Shown here one piece after another: positions 49,082-56,874 of a DNA stretch of 64,000 bases. How positions within the stretch are numbered: the stretch's first letter is position 1; the number at the start of each line of letters is the position of its first letter. The notes under the pieces are model-generated. The model did no database searches and was not told where the DNA came from. It saw only the letters and a list, made by a program, of their open reading frames with translations. Position numbers and translations under genes: made by a program. The DNA comes from Streptomyces sp. 1222.5 (GTDB lineage Bacteria > Actinomycetota > Actinomycetes > Streptomycetales > Streptomycetaceae): the NCBI RefSeq assembly GCF_900105245.1, contig NZ_FNSZ01000001.1, forward strand, positions 5,950,001 through 6,014,000, read 5' to 3'.

Positions 49082-49096
49082 CTGACACAGCGTCAG
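49082..49096. promoter_or_regulatory. CTGACA-CAG-CGTCAG palindrome in the HK/MaoC divergent region
   Basis: CTGACACAGCGTCAG (49082-49096) is the near-perfect third copy of the CTGACR-N3-CGTCAG motif; the wider CCTGAC...GTCAGG is also symmetric. It lies 48 bases before the KstR-like site. Confidence 0.5.
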
Positions 49097-49143
49097 GAGC
49101 CTTCACAACTGTGGAGCGCTCGGCTATACAGGGGGCGCCGGAC

Positions 49144-49157
49144 TGGAACGCGTTCTA
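49144..49157 (+). promoter_or_regulatory. KstR operator (8/8) before the MaoC operon
   Basis: TGGAACGCGTTCTA matches all fixed positions of TNNAACNNGTTNNA, 77 bases before the MaoC ATG. Confidence 0.75.
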
Positions 49158-49234
49158 GATCGGCCCGTGGCGACCTCGGTGCGGCCGACGGTGCGGACGG
49201 CCGTGCCGGGGTCTTGAGACCTGTCAGGAGCCCC

Positions 49235-50092
49235 ATGCCCATCGACGCAGCCAAGGCCCTCGCCGCCGAACCCCGGACCGGCGAGATCAGCTGGAACCAG
49301 AAGGACGTGCTGCTCTACCACCTCGGCATCGGCGCCGGCACCCCCGCCACCGACCCCGACGAGCTGCGCTACACCCTGGAATCCCGGCTGCAGGTCCTGC
49401 CGAGCTTCGCGACCGTCGCGGGCGCCGGCGCACCCGGTGTGATCAGCGGGCTGTCCATGCCGGGCATCGAGGTCGACCTCGCGCGCGTCCTGCACGGCGG
49501 CCAGACGCTGACCGTCCACCGTCCGATCCCGGCACAGGGCACCGCCACCATCACCCACCGCGTCGCCGCCGTCCACGACAAGGGCAAGGCGGCCGTGCTC
49601 GTGCTGCGCACCGACGTCGCCGACGCCGACGGGCCGCTGTGGACCAACGACGCCCAGATCTTCCTGCGCGGAGAGGGCGGCTTCGGCGGCGACCGCGGCC
49701 CGAGCACCCGCCTCGACGCGCCCACCGGCGAGCCGGAGCGGACCGTGGAGCGGCGGATCCGCCCCGACCAGGCCCTGCTCTACCGCCTCTCCGGCGACTG
49801 GAACCCGCTGCACGCCGACCCCGAGTTCGCGAAGGTCGCCGGGTTCGAACGGCCCATCCTGCACGGGCTGTGCACCTACGGCATCACGCTCAAGGCGGTC
49901 GTGGACACGCTGCTGGGCGGGGACGTCAGCCGCGTGCGGTCGTACACCACCCGGTTCGCCGGTGTCGTGTACCCGGGGGAGACCCTGCGGATCCGCATGT
50001 GGCGGCAGGCCGGGAGCGTCCGGGTGGCCGTGAGCGCCGTCGAGCGGGACGACGCGCCCGTCCTCGCCGACACCGTCGTCGAACACTCCTGA
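49235..50092 (+). CDS. MaoC-family 2-enoyl-CoA hydratase (Hsd4B-like)
   Basis: 285 residues, two hot-dog folds. The C-terminal half has the hydratase-2 motif Y-R-L-S-G-D-W-N-P-L-H-A-D (D and H catalytic pair), the N-terminal half is the inactive-type MaoC/DUF hot-dog (like the peroxisomal MFE-2 hydratase). It hydrates trans-2-enoyl-CoA to the R-3-hydroxy form. AGGAG precedes the ATG. It opens a three-gene operon with a zinc alcohol dehydrogenase and an SDR, a layout like mycobacterial sterol side-chain genes (hsd4B/hsd4A). KstR core and CTGACA palindrome are in the promoter. Confidence 0.9.
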   Translation: MPIDAAKALAAEPRTGEISWNQKDVLLYHLGIGAGTPATDPDELRYTLESRLQVLPSFATVAGAGAPGVISGLSMPGIEVDLARVLHGGQTLTVHRPIPAQGTATITHRVAAVHDKGKAAVLVLRTDVADADGPLWTNDAQIFLRGEGGFGGDRGPSTRLDAPTGEPERTVERRIRPDQALLYRLSGDWNPLHADPEFAKVAGFERPILHGLCTYGITLKAVVDTLLGGDVSRVRSYTTRFAGVVYPGETLRIRMWRQAGSVRVAVSAVERDDAPVLADTVVEHS

Positions 50093-50122
50093 GCCAGCCC
50101 ACCGCCAGAGGGGAGCCGCACC

Positions 50123-51199
50123 ATGCGCGCAGCCGTACTGCACGAGATCGGCCAGGAAAAGCTGGAGGTCCTCGACGACGTCGAGGCGACGGGCTTCGGC
50201 CCCGGCAGGGTCAGGGTCCGGGTGCGCGCCGCCGGACTGTGCCACTCGGACCTGTCCGCGATGAACGGAGTGCTGCCCCAGCCGGCCCCCTTCGTCCCCG
50301 GCCACGAGGGCGCCGGCGAGGTCCTCGAAGTGGGCGAGGGCGTACGGCACCTGAAGCCCGGCGACCGGGTCGTCATCTGCTGGCTGCCCGCCTGCGGCGC
50401 CTGCCCGGCCTGCAAGCGGGGACAGACCGAGCTGTGCCTGGCCGGCTTCATGAACGCGGGCACCCCCAACTTCCGGCGCTCCGGCGGTGACGTCTTCGGC
50501 TTCGCCGGCACCGGCATCTTCGCCGAGGAGGTCGTGGTCGACGCCGGCTGCGCCGTCCCGATCCCGGACGACGTGCCCTTCGACATCGCCGCGCTGATCG
50601 GCTGCGGTGTCACGACCGGACTCGGTGCCGCGCTCAACACCGCGGACGTGGAGGCCGGTTCGTCGGTCGCCGTCATCGGCTGCGGAGGCGTCGGCATCTC
50701 CGCGGTGCAGGGCGCCCGGCTGAAGGGCGCCGCCGAGATCGTCGCCGTCGACCCGGTCGCCTCCCGGCGCGAGTCGGCACTGCGGTTCGGCGCCACCCGG
50801 GCGGTCTCCCCGGAGGAGCTGGCCGGCGCCAAGCAGGAGGTCACCGGCGGCGAGGGCTTCGACTACGTCTTCGAGGTCGTCGGCAGGTCCGCCACCGCCC
50901 GCACCGCCTACGAGAACACCCGGCGCGGCGGCACCCTCGTCGTGGTCGGCGCGGGCGCCATGGACGACTTCCTCCAGCTCAACATGTTCGAGCTGTTCTT
51001 CGACGAGAAGCGCATCCTGCCGTCCATGTACGGCGGCGGCGACGTCCTGCGCTCCTACGAGCGCACGATCGCCCTGTGGCGGGCCGGCCGCGTCGACCTG
51101 GCCGGCCTGATCACCCACCGGGTGCAGCTGGCGGAGATCAACGAGGCACTCGACCAGATGCGTACCGGGACCGCCCTGCGTACCTGCATCGAGATCTGA
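50123..51199 (+). CDS. Zinc-dependent alcohol dehydrogenase (class III-like)
   Basis: 358 residues. Catalytic zinc ligands C40, H61, E62 and, after the G-D-R segment, the second Cys region; structural zinc from C91, C94, C97 and C105. NAD(P) site V-I-G-C-G-G-V-G-I-S. It oxidises an alcohol, possibly the hydroxyacyl product of the hydratase upstream or a side-chain alcohol. It is 30 bases after the MaoC gene, with GAGGGGAG upstream. Confidence 0.9.
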   Translation: MRAAVLHEIGQEKLEVLDDVEATGFGPGRVRVRVRAAGLCHSDLSAMNGVLPQPAPFVPGHEGAGEVLEVGEGVRHLKPGDRVVICWLPACGACPACKRGQTELCLAGFMNAGTPNFRRSGGDVFGFAGTGIFAEEVVVDAGCAVPIPDDVPFDIAALIGCGVTTGLGAALNTADVEAGSSVAVIGCGGVGISAVQGARLKGAAEIVAVDPVASRRESALRFGATRAVSPEELAGAKQEVTGGEGFDYVFEVVGRSATARTAYENTRRGGTLVVVGAGAMDDFLQLNMFELFFDEKRILPSMYGGGDVLRSYERTIALWRAGRVDLAGLITHRVQLAEINEALDQMRTGTALRTCIEI

Positions 51200-51210
51200 G
51201 GACACCGCGC

Positions 51211-52149
51211 ATGTCACTGCCACTTCAGGGGCTCTCCGCGATCGTCACCGGTGCCGGGCGCGGGCTCGGCCGGGCCGAGGCACTGGAACTCGCCCGGCTC
51301 GGCGCGGCCGTCGTCGTCAACGACTACGGACAGCCCGGCCGCGACGGCACCGGAGAGGCCTCCGCGGGCCCCGCCGAGGAGGTCGCGGCCGAGATCCGCG
51401 AGCGGGGCGGCCGGGCCGTCGCGCACACCGGGGACGTCGCCGACCTCCGGCAGGCCGGCGAACTGGTCGGGCTGGCGGTCGCCGAGTTCGGCGCCCTGGA
51501 CGTGCTCGTCAACAACGCCGGCATCCTGCGCGACCGCATGGTCTTCTCCATGACCGAGGACGAGTGGGACTCGGTGATCCGCGTCCACCTCAAAGGACAC
51601 TTCAACACCACCCGCTTCGCCGCCGCGCACTGGCGGGAGCGGTCCAAGGCCGCCGGCGGGCCGGTGTACGGGCGGATCGTGAACACCTCCTCGGAGGCGT
51701 TCCTCGCCGGATCCGCCGGGCAGCCCAACTACGCGGCGGCCAAGGGCGGGATCGTCGGCCTGACCACCTCGACCGCCCTCGCCCTCGCCAAGTACGGCGT
51801 CACGGCCAACGCGATCTGCCCGCGCGCCCGGACCCGGATGACCGAGGACGTCTTCGCCGGGTTCGGGCGGCCGGACGAGGGCCTGGACCCGCTGGCCCCC
51901 GAGCACGTGGCCCCGCTCGTCGGCTACCTGGCCTCACCGGCCGCCGCGCGGATCAACGGCCAGCTGCTCGTCGTGCACGGCGGAATGATCGCCGCCATGG
52001 AACGGCCGCGGGTGCAGGCCAAGTTCGACAGCAAGCAGGAGACGTTCACCTACGACGAACTCGACGCGCTGCTCACCCCGCACTACGCGGGGCGGCCGCC
52101 GGGCGAGACCTTCGCGGCGGCCGAGGTGCTGGGTCTCAAGAGGACCTGA
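51211..52149 (+). CDS. SDR family oxidoreductase (Hsd4A/17-beta-HSD4-like)
   Basis: 312 residues. Cofactor loop T-G-A-G-R-G-L-G, N-N-A-G at 101-104, catalytic S160/S161, Y174 and K178 (Y-A-A-A-K). The short extension after residue ~260 is like that of 3-hydroxyacyl-CoA dehydrogenases of the HSD17B4 type. It would oxidise 3R-hydroxyacyl-CoA to the ketoacyl-CoA for thiolase. The ATG is 11 bases after the ADH stop. With MaoC and thiolase the pathway forms a full beta-oxidation round. Confidence 0.9.
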   Translation: MSLPLQGLSAIVTGAGRGLGRAEALELARLGAAVVVNDYGQPGRDGTGEASAGPAEEVAAEIRERGGRAVAHTGDVADLRQAGELVGLAVAEFGALDVLVNNAGILRDRMVFSMTEDEWDSVIRVHLKGHFNTTRFAAAHWRERSKAAGGPVYGRIVNTSSEAFLAGSAGQPNYAAAKGGIVGLTTSTALALAKYGVTANAICPRARTRMTEDVFAGFGRPDEGLDPLAPEHVAPLVGYLASPAAARINGQLLVVHGGMIAAMERPRVQAKFDSKQETFTYDELDALLTPHYAGRPPGETFAAAEVLGLKRT

Positions 52150-52169
52150 CGGCGGGGAGGGAAAAAGAC

Positions 52170-52198
52170 GAGGGGGGCGCCCGGCGGGCACCCCCCTC
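52170..52198. terminator. Bidirectional terminator between SDR operon and the twin-repeat peptide
   Basis: GAGGGGGG (52170-52177) pairs with CCCCCCTC (52191-52198) and an inner GCCC/GGGC stem extends it with one C/A mismatch. It lies 21 bases after the SDR stop and just beyond the stop of the minus-strand peptide gene. Confidence 0.75.
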
Positions 52199-52214
52199 CT
52201 CACTGGTACGACCG

Positions 52215-52370
52215 TCAGGCAGCCGCCTCGGCCTTCTCCTGGACCGGCTTGCGGTGCCGGCCGTGCGGAGGCGTCTCGTTCTCCTGGGCCGCGACCGGGC
52301 CGCGGTGCCGGCCGTGGCCGGTCCCCTGAGAATCGGCGGACAGCTGCTCCGTCGTGCTGGTGTCGCTCAT
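52215..52370 (-). CDS. 51-aa twin-repeat peptide with two HGRHR-[GK]-PV motifs
   Basis: Reading on the minus strand from ATG 52370 the frame encodes 51 residues with no stop until TGA at 52215. Residues 19-26 read H-G-R-H-R-G-P-V and residues 36-43 read H-G-R-H-R-K-P-V, so the histidine-arginine motif is duplicated; Gln/Glu-rich linkers surround each copy. There is no signal peptide or Cys. The minus-strand gene at 52.5-53.7 kb lies just upstream and may be cotranscribed. Could be a nucleic-acid- or metal-binding small protein, or a precursor peptide; codon use is Streptomyces-like. I do not recognise a family. Confidence 0.7.
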   Translation of the reverse strand: MSDTSTTEQLSADSQGTGHGRHRGPVAAQENETPPHGRHRKPVQEKAEAAA

Positions 52371-52466
52371 CGGACGTATTCACCCCGTCAACATGATCTT
52401 TCGTACAGCCGGGCGAGTGTAACCGGCACACCACGGGCCGAATCCAGGCGCACACGCCGACCGGCA

Positions 52467-53654
52467 CTACTTCGTTACAAGACGCCCCAGGGGTGCCTGC
52501 TGCAACGGAACCGGACGGGCCGTCACCGGCTCCGGAGGGCCCGGTTCCGGCGCCTGGCGGGACGCCTCGGGCACCCCGCCGGCCGTGCCGTCCCGGACCG
52601 GACCCGCCGGACCCGTGTCCCCCGGTCCCCCCGCTTCCCCCCTGGGCACCGTCAGCTCCGCGACACCGCACGGCGTCTCCTCCGTGACGTACGGCAGCCG
52701 CAGCACCCCGTCCCGCGTCCACACCCCGGCGTCGGCCAGCCACCCCTCGGGGGCCGGGAGGTGGCACATCCGCCGCTCGGCCGGCCGCCAGACGCCCACC
52801 CAGCCGCCGAACTCGCCGTCGATGCGCAGCGCCACCGCGCAGTTCTCCGGCATCAGCACCTGCCCCGGCTGGATCGCGAACGGCGTCAGCGTGCAGTCCG
52901 GCACCCGCAGGCACTCCGGGAAGCGCACCGGCAGCGTGCTGCCGAGCACCCCCCAGCCCAGCCGCCGCCGCCCCGGCGAGGGCGCGTCGGAGGAGATCAG
53001 CAACAGCCCGCTGTCGAGGTCGGCGAGCAGCAGCCGGTCGTCGCTGCCCTCCGCGATCTGCAGCAGGGGGGAGACCTCCGCGCGCTCCAGGTCGACCACG
53101 ACCGTCTTGGTGCGCCCGCCCAGCTCCCGGTCCAGCGCCAGCATCCGCCCGGCGCCGTCCAGCCACACCCCGCCCGAGCAGCGACCCGGCACCTCGGCGA
53201 GCCGCTCGGGACCGAACGCCCCGCCCGCCACCAGCCACACCACGCTGGAACGCGCGCCGACGGCCAGGGCGTACGCCCGCGTGCCCCCCGGCGCCGCCGG
53301 CAGCAGCGTGAACCGGGTGCCGGGCTCGGGGCACTCCACCGCGCCCAGCGGCAGCTCGCCCGTGCCGGGCCCGGTCGGGTACAGCAGCGCGAAGTCGTGC
53401 CGCCGCTCCATCAGCCGGTGGATCAGCACCCGGCCGTCGCCCATGGGCTGCACCTGGGTGCCGGGCTCCTCCGGCTGGTTGCCGGGCAGCGGGACGGCGT
53501 ACGGCTCCGGGCCGTCCAGCGTCCAGCGCTCGGGGAACCAGGAGTCACCGTCCAGCGCGAGACGGGCGGCGTACGCGCCGTCCGCCGTGAGAGCGCATCC
53601 CGTCCCACCGTCTTCCGCGCCGGTCGACGGGGTTTCGATCGCACAGGCCGTCAT
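52467..53654 (-). CDS. Conserved hypothetical protein, possibly beta-propeller
   Basis: 395 residues, starting ATG 53654 with GGAGGTGACC upstream. No transmembrane segment or signal peptide. The chain has repeated blocks with W-x-x-D-G/G-R and L-L-L-x-D-L-D-S-G-L-L patterns (e.g. R-L-L-L-A-D-L-D-S-G-L-L-L-I, W-V-G-V-W-R-P), which suggest a beta-propeller or similar repeat fold. The C-terminal ~60 residues are Pro/Gly-rich. It lies upstream of the 51-aa twin-repeat peptide on the same strand. No function known. Confidence 0.65.
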   Translation of the reverse strand: MTACAIETPSTGAEDGGTGCALTADGAYAARLALDGDSWFPERWTLDGPEPYAVPLPGNQPEEPGTQVQPMGDGRVLIHRLMERRHDFALLYPTGPGTGELPLGAVECPEPGTRFTLLPAAPGGTRAYALAVGARSSVVWLVAGGAFGPERLAEVPGRCSGGVWLDGAGRMLALDRELGGRTKTVVVDLERAEVSPLLQIAEGSDDRLLLADLDSGLLLISSDAPSPGRRRLGWGVLGSTLPVRFPECLRVPDCTLTPFAIQPGQVLMPENCAVALRIDGEFGGWVGVWRPAERRMCHLPAPEGWLADAGVWTRDGVLRLPYVTEETPCGVAELTVPRGEAGGPGDTGPAGPVRDGTAGGVPEASRQAPEPGPPEPVTARPVPLQQAPLGRLVTK

Positions 53655-53840
53655 GGTTCGGTCACCTCCGGCGACGAAGCTAGTTTTCGCACGCACAGAC
53701 GTGGGACGGGCCGTCCCCCCTTCACACATACGGGTGGTGCAGAAGCGATTCGCCTGAGGGAACCGGGGGCGCTGTGCTGAGAGGGGCCGGACCTGGCGCA
53801 TGCGGTACGGCCGCGCCGAACAGCCAGGTAGCCTTTTCCC

Positions 53841-54680
53841 GTGCCCCGTCTGTCTGAAGTCATCGCCGCGCTGGAGAACCTGTGGCCCGCCGAGCGGGCC
53901 GAGTCCTGGGACGCGGTCGGCACGGTCGTGGGCGACCCCGACCAGGAGGTCACCCGGGTCCTGTTCGCCGTCGACCCCGTCCGGGAGATCGTCGACGAGG
54001 CGCTGAAGCTCGGCGCCGACCTGCTGGTCACCCACCACCCGCTCTATCTGCGCGGGACGACCACGGTCGCGGCCACGCACTTCAAGGGCCGGGTCGTGCA
54101 CACGCTGATCAAGAACGACATCGCGCTGCACGTGGCCCACACCAACGCGGACACCGCCGACCCGGGCGTCTCCGACGCCCTCGCCGGCGCCCTCGACCTC
54201 CGCGTCGTACGGCCCCTCGTGCCGGACCCGACGGACCCGGACGGCCGCCGGGGCCTCGGGCGCGTCTGCGAACTCGACCACCCGCTCACCGTCCGCGAAC
54301 TGGCCGCCCGGGCCGCCGAGCGGCTGCCCGCCACCGCGCAGGGCATCCGGGTGGCCGGCGACCCCGAGGCCGTCGTCCGCACGATCGCCGTCAGCGGCGG
54401 TTCCGGCGACAGCCTCTTCGACCAGGTCCGCGCGGCCGGTGTGGACGCCTTCCTCACCGCCGACCTGCGCCACCACCCGGTGAGCGAGGCCGTCGCCCAC
54501 AGTCCTCTCGCGCTGCTCGACGCGGCGCACTGGGCCACCGAGTGGCCCTGGTGCGAGCTGGCCGCGAGCCAGCTCGACGAGATCTCCGACCGTCACGGCT
54601 GGGACCTCAGGGTCCACGTCTCCAAGACGGTCACCGACCCATGGACCGCCCACGCGGCGTCCTCCGTCCCCAACCAGTAA
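53841..54680 (+). CDS. Nif3-like dinuclear metal-centre protein (DUF34)
   Basis: 279 residues. Family motifs: L-L-V-T-H-H-P-L-Y (metal-binding His pair), H-V-A-H-T-N-A-D (second His and Asp) and the late E in the A-x-H-x-x-T-E region. The core fits the YbgI/NIF3 family, a toroidal hexamer with two metals. Its enzymatic role is uncertain; links to GTP cyclohydrolase-type or metal homeostasis have been proposed. GTG 53841 is the start. It is the first gene of an operon with the zinc-ribbon and RNase H fusion genes. Confidence 0.9.
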   Translation: MPRLSEVIAALENLWPAERAESWDAVGTVVGDPDQEVTRVLFAVDPVREIVDEALKLGADLLVTHHPLYLRGTTTVAATHFKGRVVHTLIKNDIALHVAHTNADTADPGVSDALAGALDLRVVRPLVPDPTDPDGRRGLGRVCELDHPLTVRELAARAAERLPATAQGIRVAGDPEAVVRTIAVSGGSGDSLFDQVRAAGVDAFLTADLRHHPVSEAVAHSPLALLDAAHWATEWPWCELAASQLDEISDRHGWDLRVHVSKTVTDPWTAHAASSVPNQ

Positions 54681-54694
54681 CCGGGAGCCCCCAA

Positions 54695-55438
54695 CTGAAC
54701 GCCGCGCCCGCCGACCAGATCCGACTCCTCGACGTCCAGGCCCTCGACGTCCGCCTGCAGCAGCTGGCGCACAAGCGGAAGTCCCTGCCCGAGCACACCG
54801 AGATCACGTCGCTGAACAAGGACCTCACGCAGTTGCGCGACCTGCTGGTCGCCGCGCAGACCGAGGAGAGCGACACCGCCCGCGAGCAGACCAAGGCCGA
54901 GCAGGACGTGGACCAGGTGCGCCGGCGCGCCGCCCGCGACCAGCAGCGGCTGGACTCCGGCGCGGTCACCTCGCCGAAGGACCTGTCCAACCTCCAGCAC
55001 GAGATCGCCTCCCTCGCCAAGCGGCAGGGTGACCTGGAGGACGTGGTCCTGGAGGTCATGGAGCGCCGCGAGAGCGCGCAGGAGCGGGTGACCGAGCTGA
55101 CCGGGCGGGTCGCCTCCGTGCAGGCGAAGATCGACGACGCGACCGGCCGCCGGGACGCCGCGTTCGAGGAGATCGACGGCGAGGCGGCGTCCGCGGCCAA
55201 GGAGCGCGAGGTCGTCGCGGCCTCCGTCCCGGCGGACCTGCTCAAGCTGTACGACAAGCTGCGCGAGCAGCAGGGCGGCATCGGCGCGGCGAAGCTGTAC
55301 GCCCGCACCTGCCAGGGCTGCCGCCAGGAGCTGGCCATCACCGAGCTGAACGAGGTCCGCTCGGCGGCGCCGGACACGGTGGTCCGCTGCGAGAACTGCC
55401 GCCGCATCCTGGTGCGCACGGCCGAGTCGGGTCTGTAG
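54695..55438 (+). CDS. Coiled-coil zinc-ribbon protein (CT398-like)
   Basis: 247 residues. A long coiled coil (about 15-190, heptads with L-x-x-L-x-x-D) is followed by a zinc ribbon: T-C-Q-G-C...R-C-E-N-C (two CxxC pairs). The protein family is widespread in actinobacteria and chlamydiae, and is proposed to act as a chaperone- or secretion-associated scaffold. GGGAG 7 bases upstream supports the CTG start at 54695; the only in-frame ATG (54641) lies inside the Nif3 gene without a good ribosome binding site. Directly upstream of the RNase H gene. Confidence 0.88.
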   Translation: MNAAPADQIRLLDVQALDVRLQQLAHKRKSLPEHTEITSLNKDLTQLRDLLVAAQTEESDTAREQTKAEQDVDQVRRRAARDQQRLDSGAVTSPKDLSNLQHEIASLAKRQGDLEDVVLEVMERRESAQERVTELTGRVASVQAKIDDATGRRDAAFEEIDGEAASAAKEREVVAASVPADLLKLYDKLREQQGGIGAAKLYARTCQGCRQELAITELNEVRSAAPDTVVRCENCRRILVRTAESGL

Positions 55439-55458
55439 GGGCGTTGGGGGCGTTGGGC

Positions 55459-56874
55459 GTGCGGGAGTTCATCGTCGAGGCCGACGGCGGTTCGCGGGGC
55501 AACCCGGGGCCGGCCGGCTACGGCGCCGTGGTGAGCGACGCGGCGACGGGGGAGACCCTGACGGAGGCGGCCGAGTACATCGGCGTCGCCACCAACAACG
55601 TCGCCGAGTACCGCGGTCTCCTCGCGGGACTGCGCGCCGCCCACGCCCTCGACCCCACCGCGACGGTGCACGTCCGGATGGACTCCAAGCTCGTCATCGA
55701 GCAGATGTCGGGCCGCTGGAAGATCAAGCACCCCGCCATGAAGCCGCTGGCGACCGAGGCGAGATCCGTCTTCCCGCCGGACCAGGTCGCCTACGAGTGG
55801 ATCCCCCGGGAGCGCAACAAGCACGCCGACCGGCTGGCCAACGAGGCGATGGACGCGGGCGCCAAGGGCGGACAGTGGTCCCCGTCCGCGTCCCGGGCCG
55901 CCCTGGACACCCCACCGGCTGCCCTGGAGCCGGCGGGCCCGCCCGGAGACGCGACCGCGGGCGCGGCGAGGGCCCGGGCGGCTCTGGCGGAGGGCCGGAC
56001 CACCGGCCCCGCGACTCCGGCACAGCCGACGCCCGCCGAGACAGCGGGCAGCGGCGCCTCCCATCCGGCCCCGGCCGCCGCCCGGCAGCCGGCGTCCGCC
56101 GCGGCCGCGGGCAGCGGTTCCTCCGAGACGGCGACGACCGCCCGGCAGCCGGCGTCCGCCGCGGACGCGAGCGGGGGACCCGCCGAGGCGCTCGCCGTCA
56201 GTGGGCGGCAGCCGTCCGCGCCGGGGTGGAGCAGTGCCCCCGATCTCGGCGCCCCCGCCACCTTCGTGCTGCTCCGGCACGGTGAGACCCCGCTCACCCC
56301 CCAGAAGCGCTTCTCCGGCAGCGGCGGCACCGACCCCTCCCTCTCCGACGCGGGCCGCGAGCAGGCACGGCGCGTCGCCGAGGCCCTCGCGCGGCGCGGC
56401 ACCGTCCAGGCCGTCGTGGCGTCCCCGCTCGCCCGCACCCGGGAGACCGCCGGTATCGTCGCGGCCCGCCTGGGCCTGGACGTCGCGGTCGACGACGGCC
56501 TCCGCGAGACCGACTTCGGCGCCTGGGAGGGCCTGACCTTCGGCGAGGTCCGCGAGCGCCACCCGGAGGACCTGAACGCCTGGCTCGCCGACCCGGAAGC
56601 GCACCCCACCGGCGGCGGCGAGAGCTTCGCCGAGACGGCCGGCCGGATCGCCGCCACCCGGGACAAGCTGGTCGCGGCCCACGCCGGCCGCACGGTCCTG
56701 CTGGTCACCCACGTCACGCCGATCAAGACCTTCGTCCGCCTCGCCCTGGGTGCACCGCCCGAGTCACTGTTCCGGATGGAGCTCTCGGCGGCGTCCCTGT
56801 CGGCGGTGGCGTACTACGCGGACGGCAACGCGAGCGTACGGCTGTTCAACGAGACGTCCCACCTGCGCCCCTGA
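55459..56874 (+). CDS. Bifunctional RNase HI–histidine phosphatase (CobC-like)
   Basis: 471 residues from GTG 55459. RNase HI domain (1-~135): D9, E50, D75 and D124 (E-A-D-G-G, A-E-Y-R, M-D-S-K, A-D-R-L) are all present. A Pro/Ala-rich linker (~140-265) contains a 60-bp-period DNA repeat. The C-terminal histidine phosphatase has L-L-R-H274-G-E-T and T-H-V-T-P. The Streptomyces homologue (SCO2299) has RNase H and alpha-ribazole phosphatase activities; thus it may remove RNA from RNA/DNA hybrids and finish B12 lower-ligand synthesis. It overlaps the convergent eda gene by 29 bp. Confidence 0.92.
   Translation: MREFIVEADGGSRGNPGPAGYGAVVSDAATGETLTEAAEYIGVATNNVAEYRGLLAGLRAAHALDPTATVHVRMDSKLVIEQMSGRWKIKHPAMKPLATEARSVFPPDQVAYEWIPRERNKHADRLANEAMDAGAKGGQWSPSASRAALDTPPAALEPAGPPGDATAGAARARAALAEGRTTGPATPAQPTPAETAGSGASHPAPAAARQPASAAAAGSGSSETATTARQPASAADASGGPAEALAVSGRQPSAPGWSSAPDLGAPATFVLLRHGETPLTPQKRFSGSGGTDPSLSDAGREQARRVAEALARRGTVQAVVASPLARTRETAGIVAARLGLDVAVDDGLRETDFGAWEGLTFGEVRERHPEDLNAWLADPEAHPTGGGESFAETAGRIAATRDKLVAAHAGRTVLLVTHVTPIKTFVRLALGAPPESLFRMELSAASLSAVAYYADGNASVRLFNETSHLRP
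56079..56164 (+). repeat. Direct repeat (period 60 bp) in the RNase H/phosphatase linker
   Basis: CGCCCGGCAGCCGGCGTCCG and the next 6 bases occur identically at 56079-56104 and 56139-56164, encoding A-R-Q-P-A-S-A-A twice. It lies in the linker and may vary in length between strains. Confidence 0.7.
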
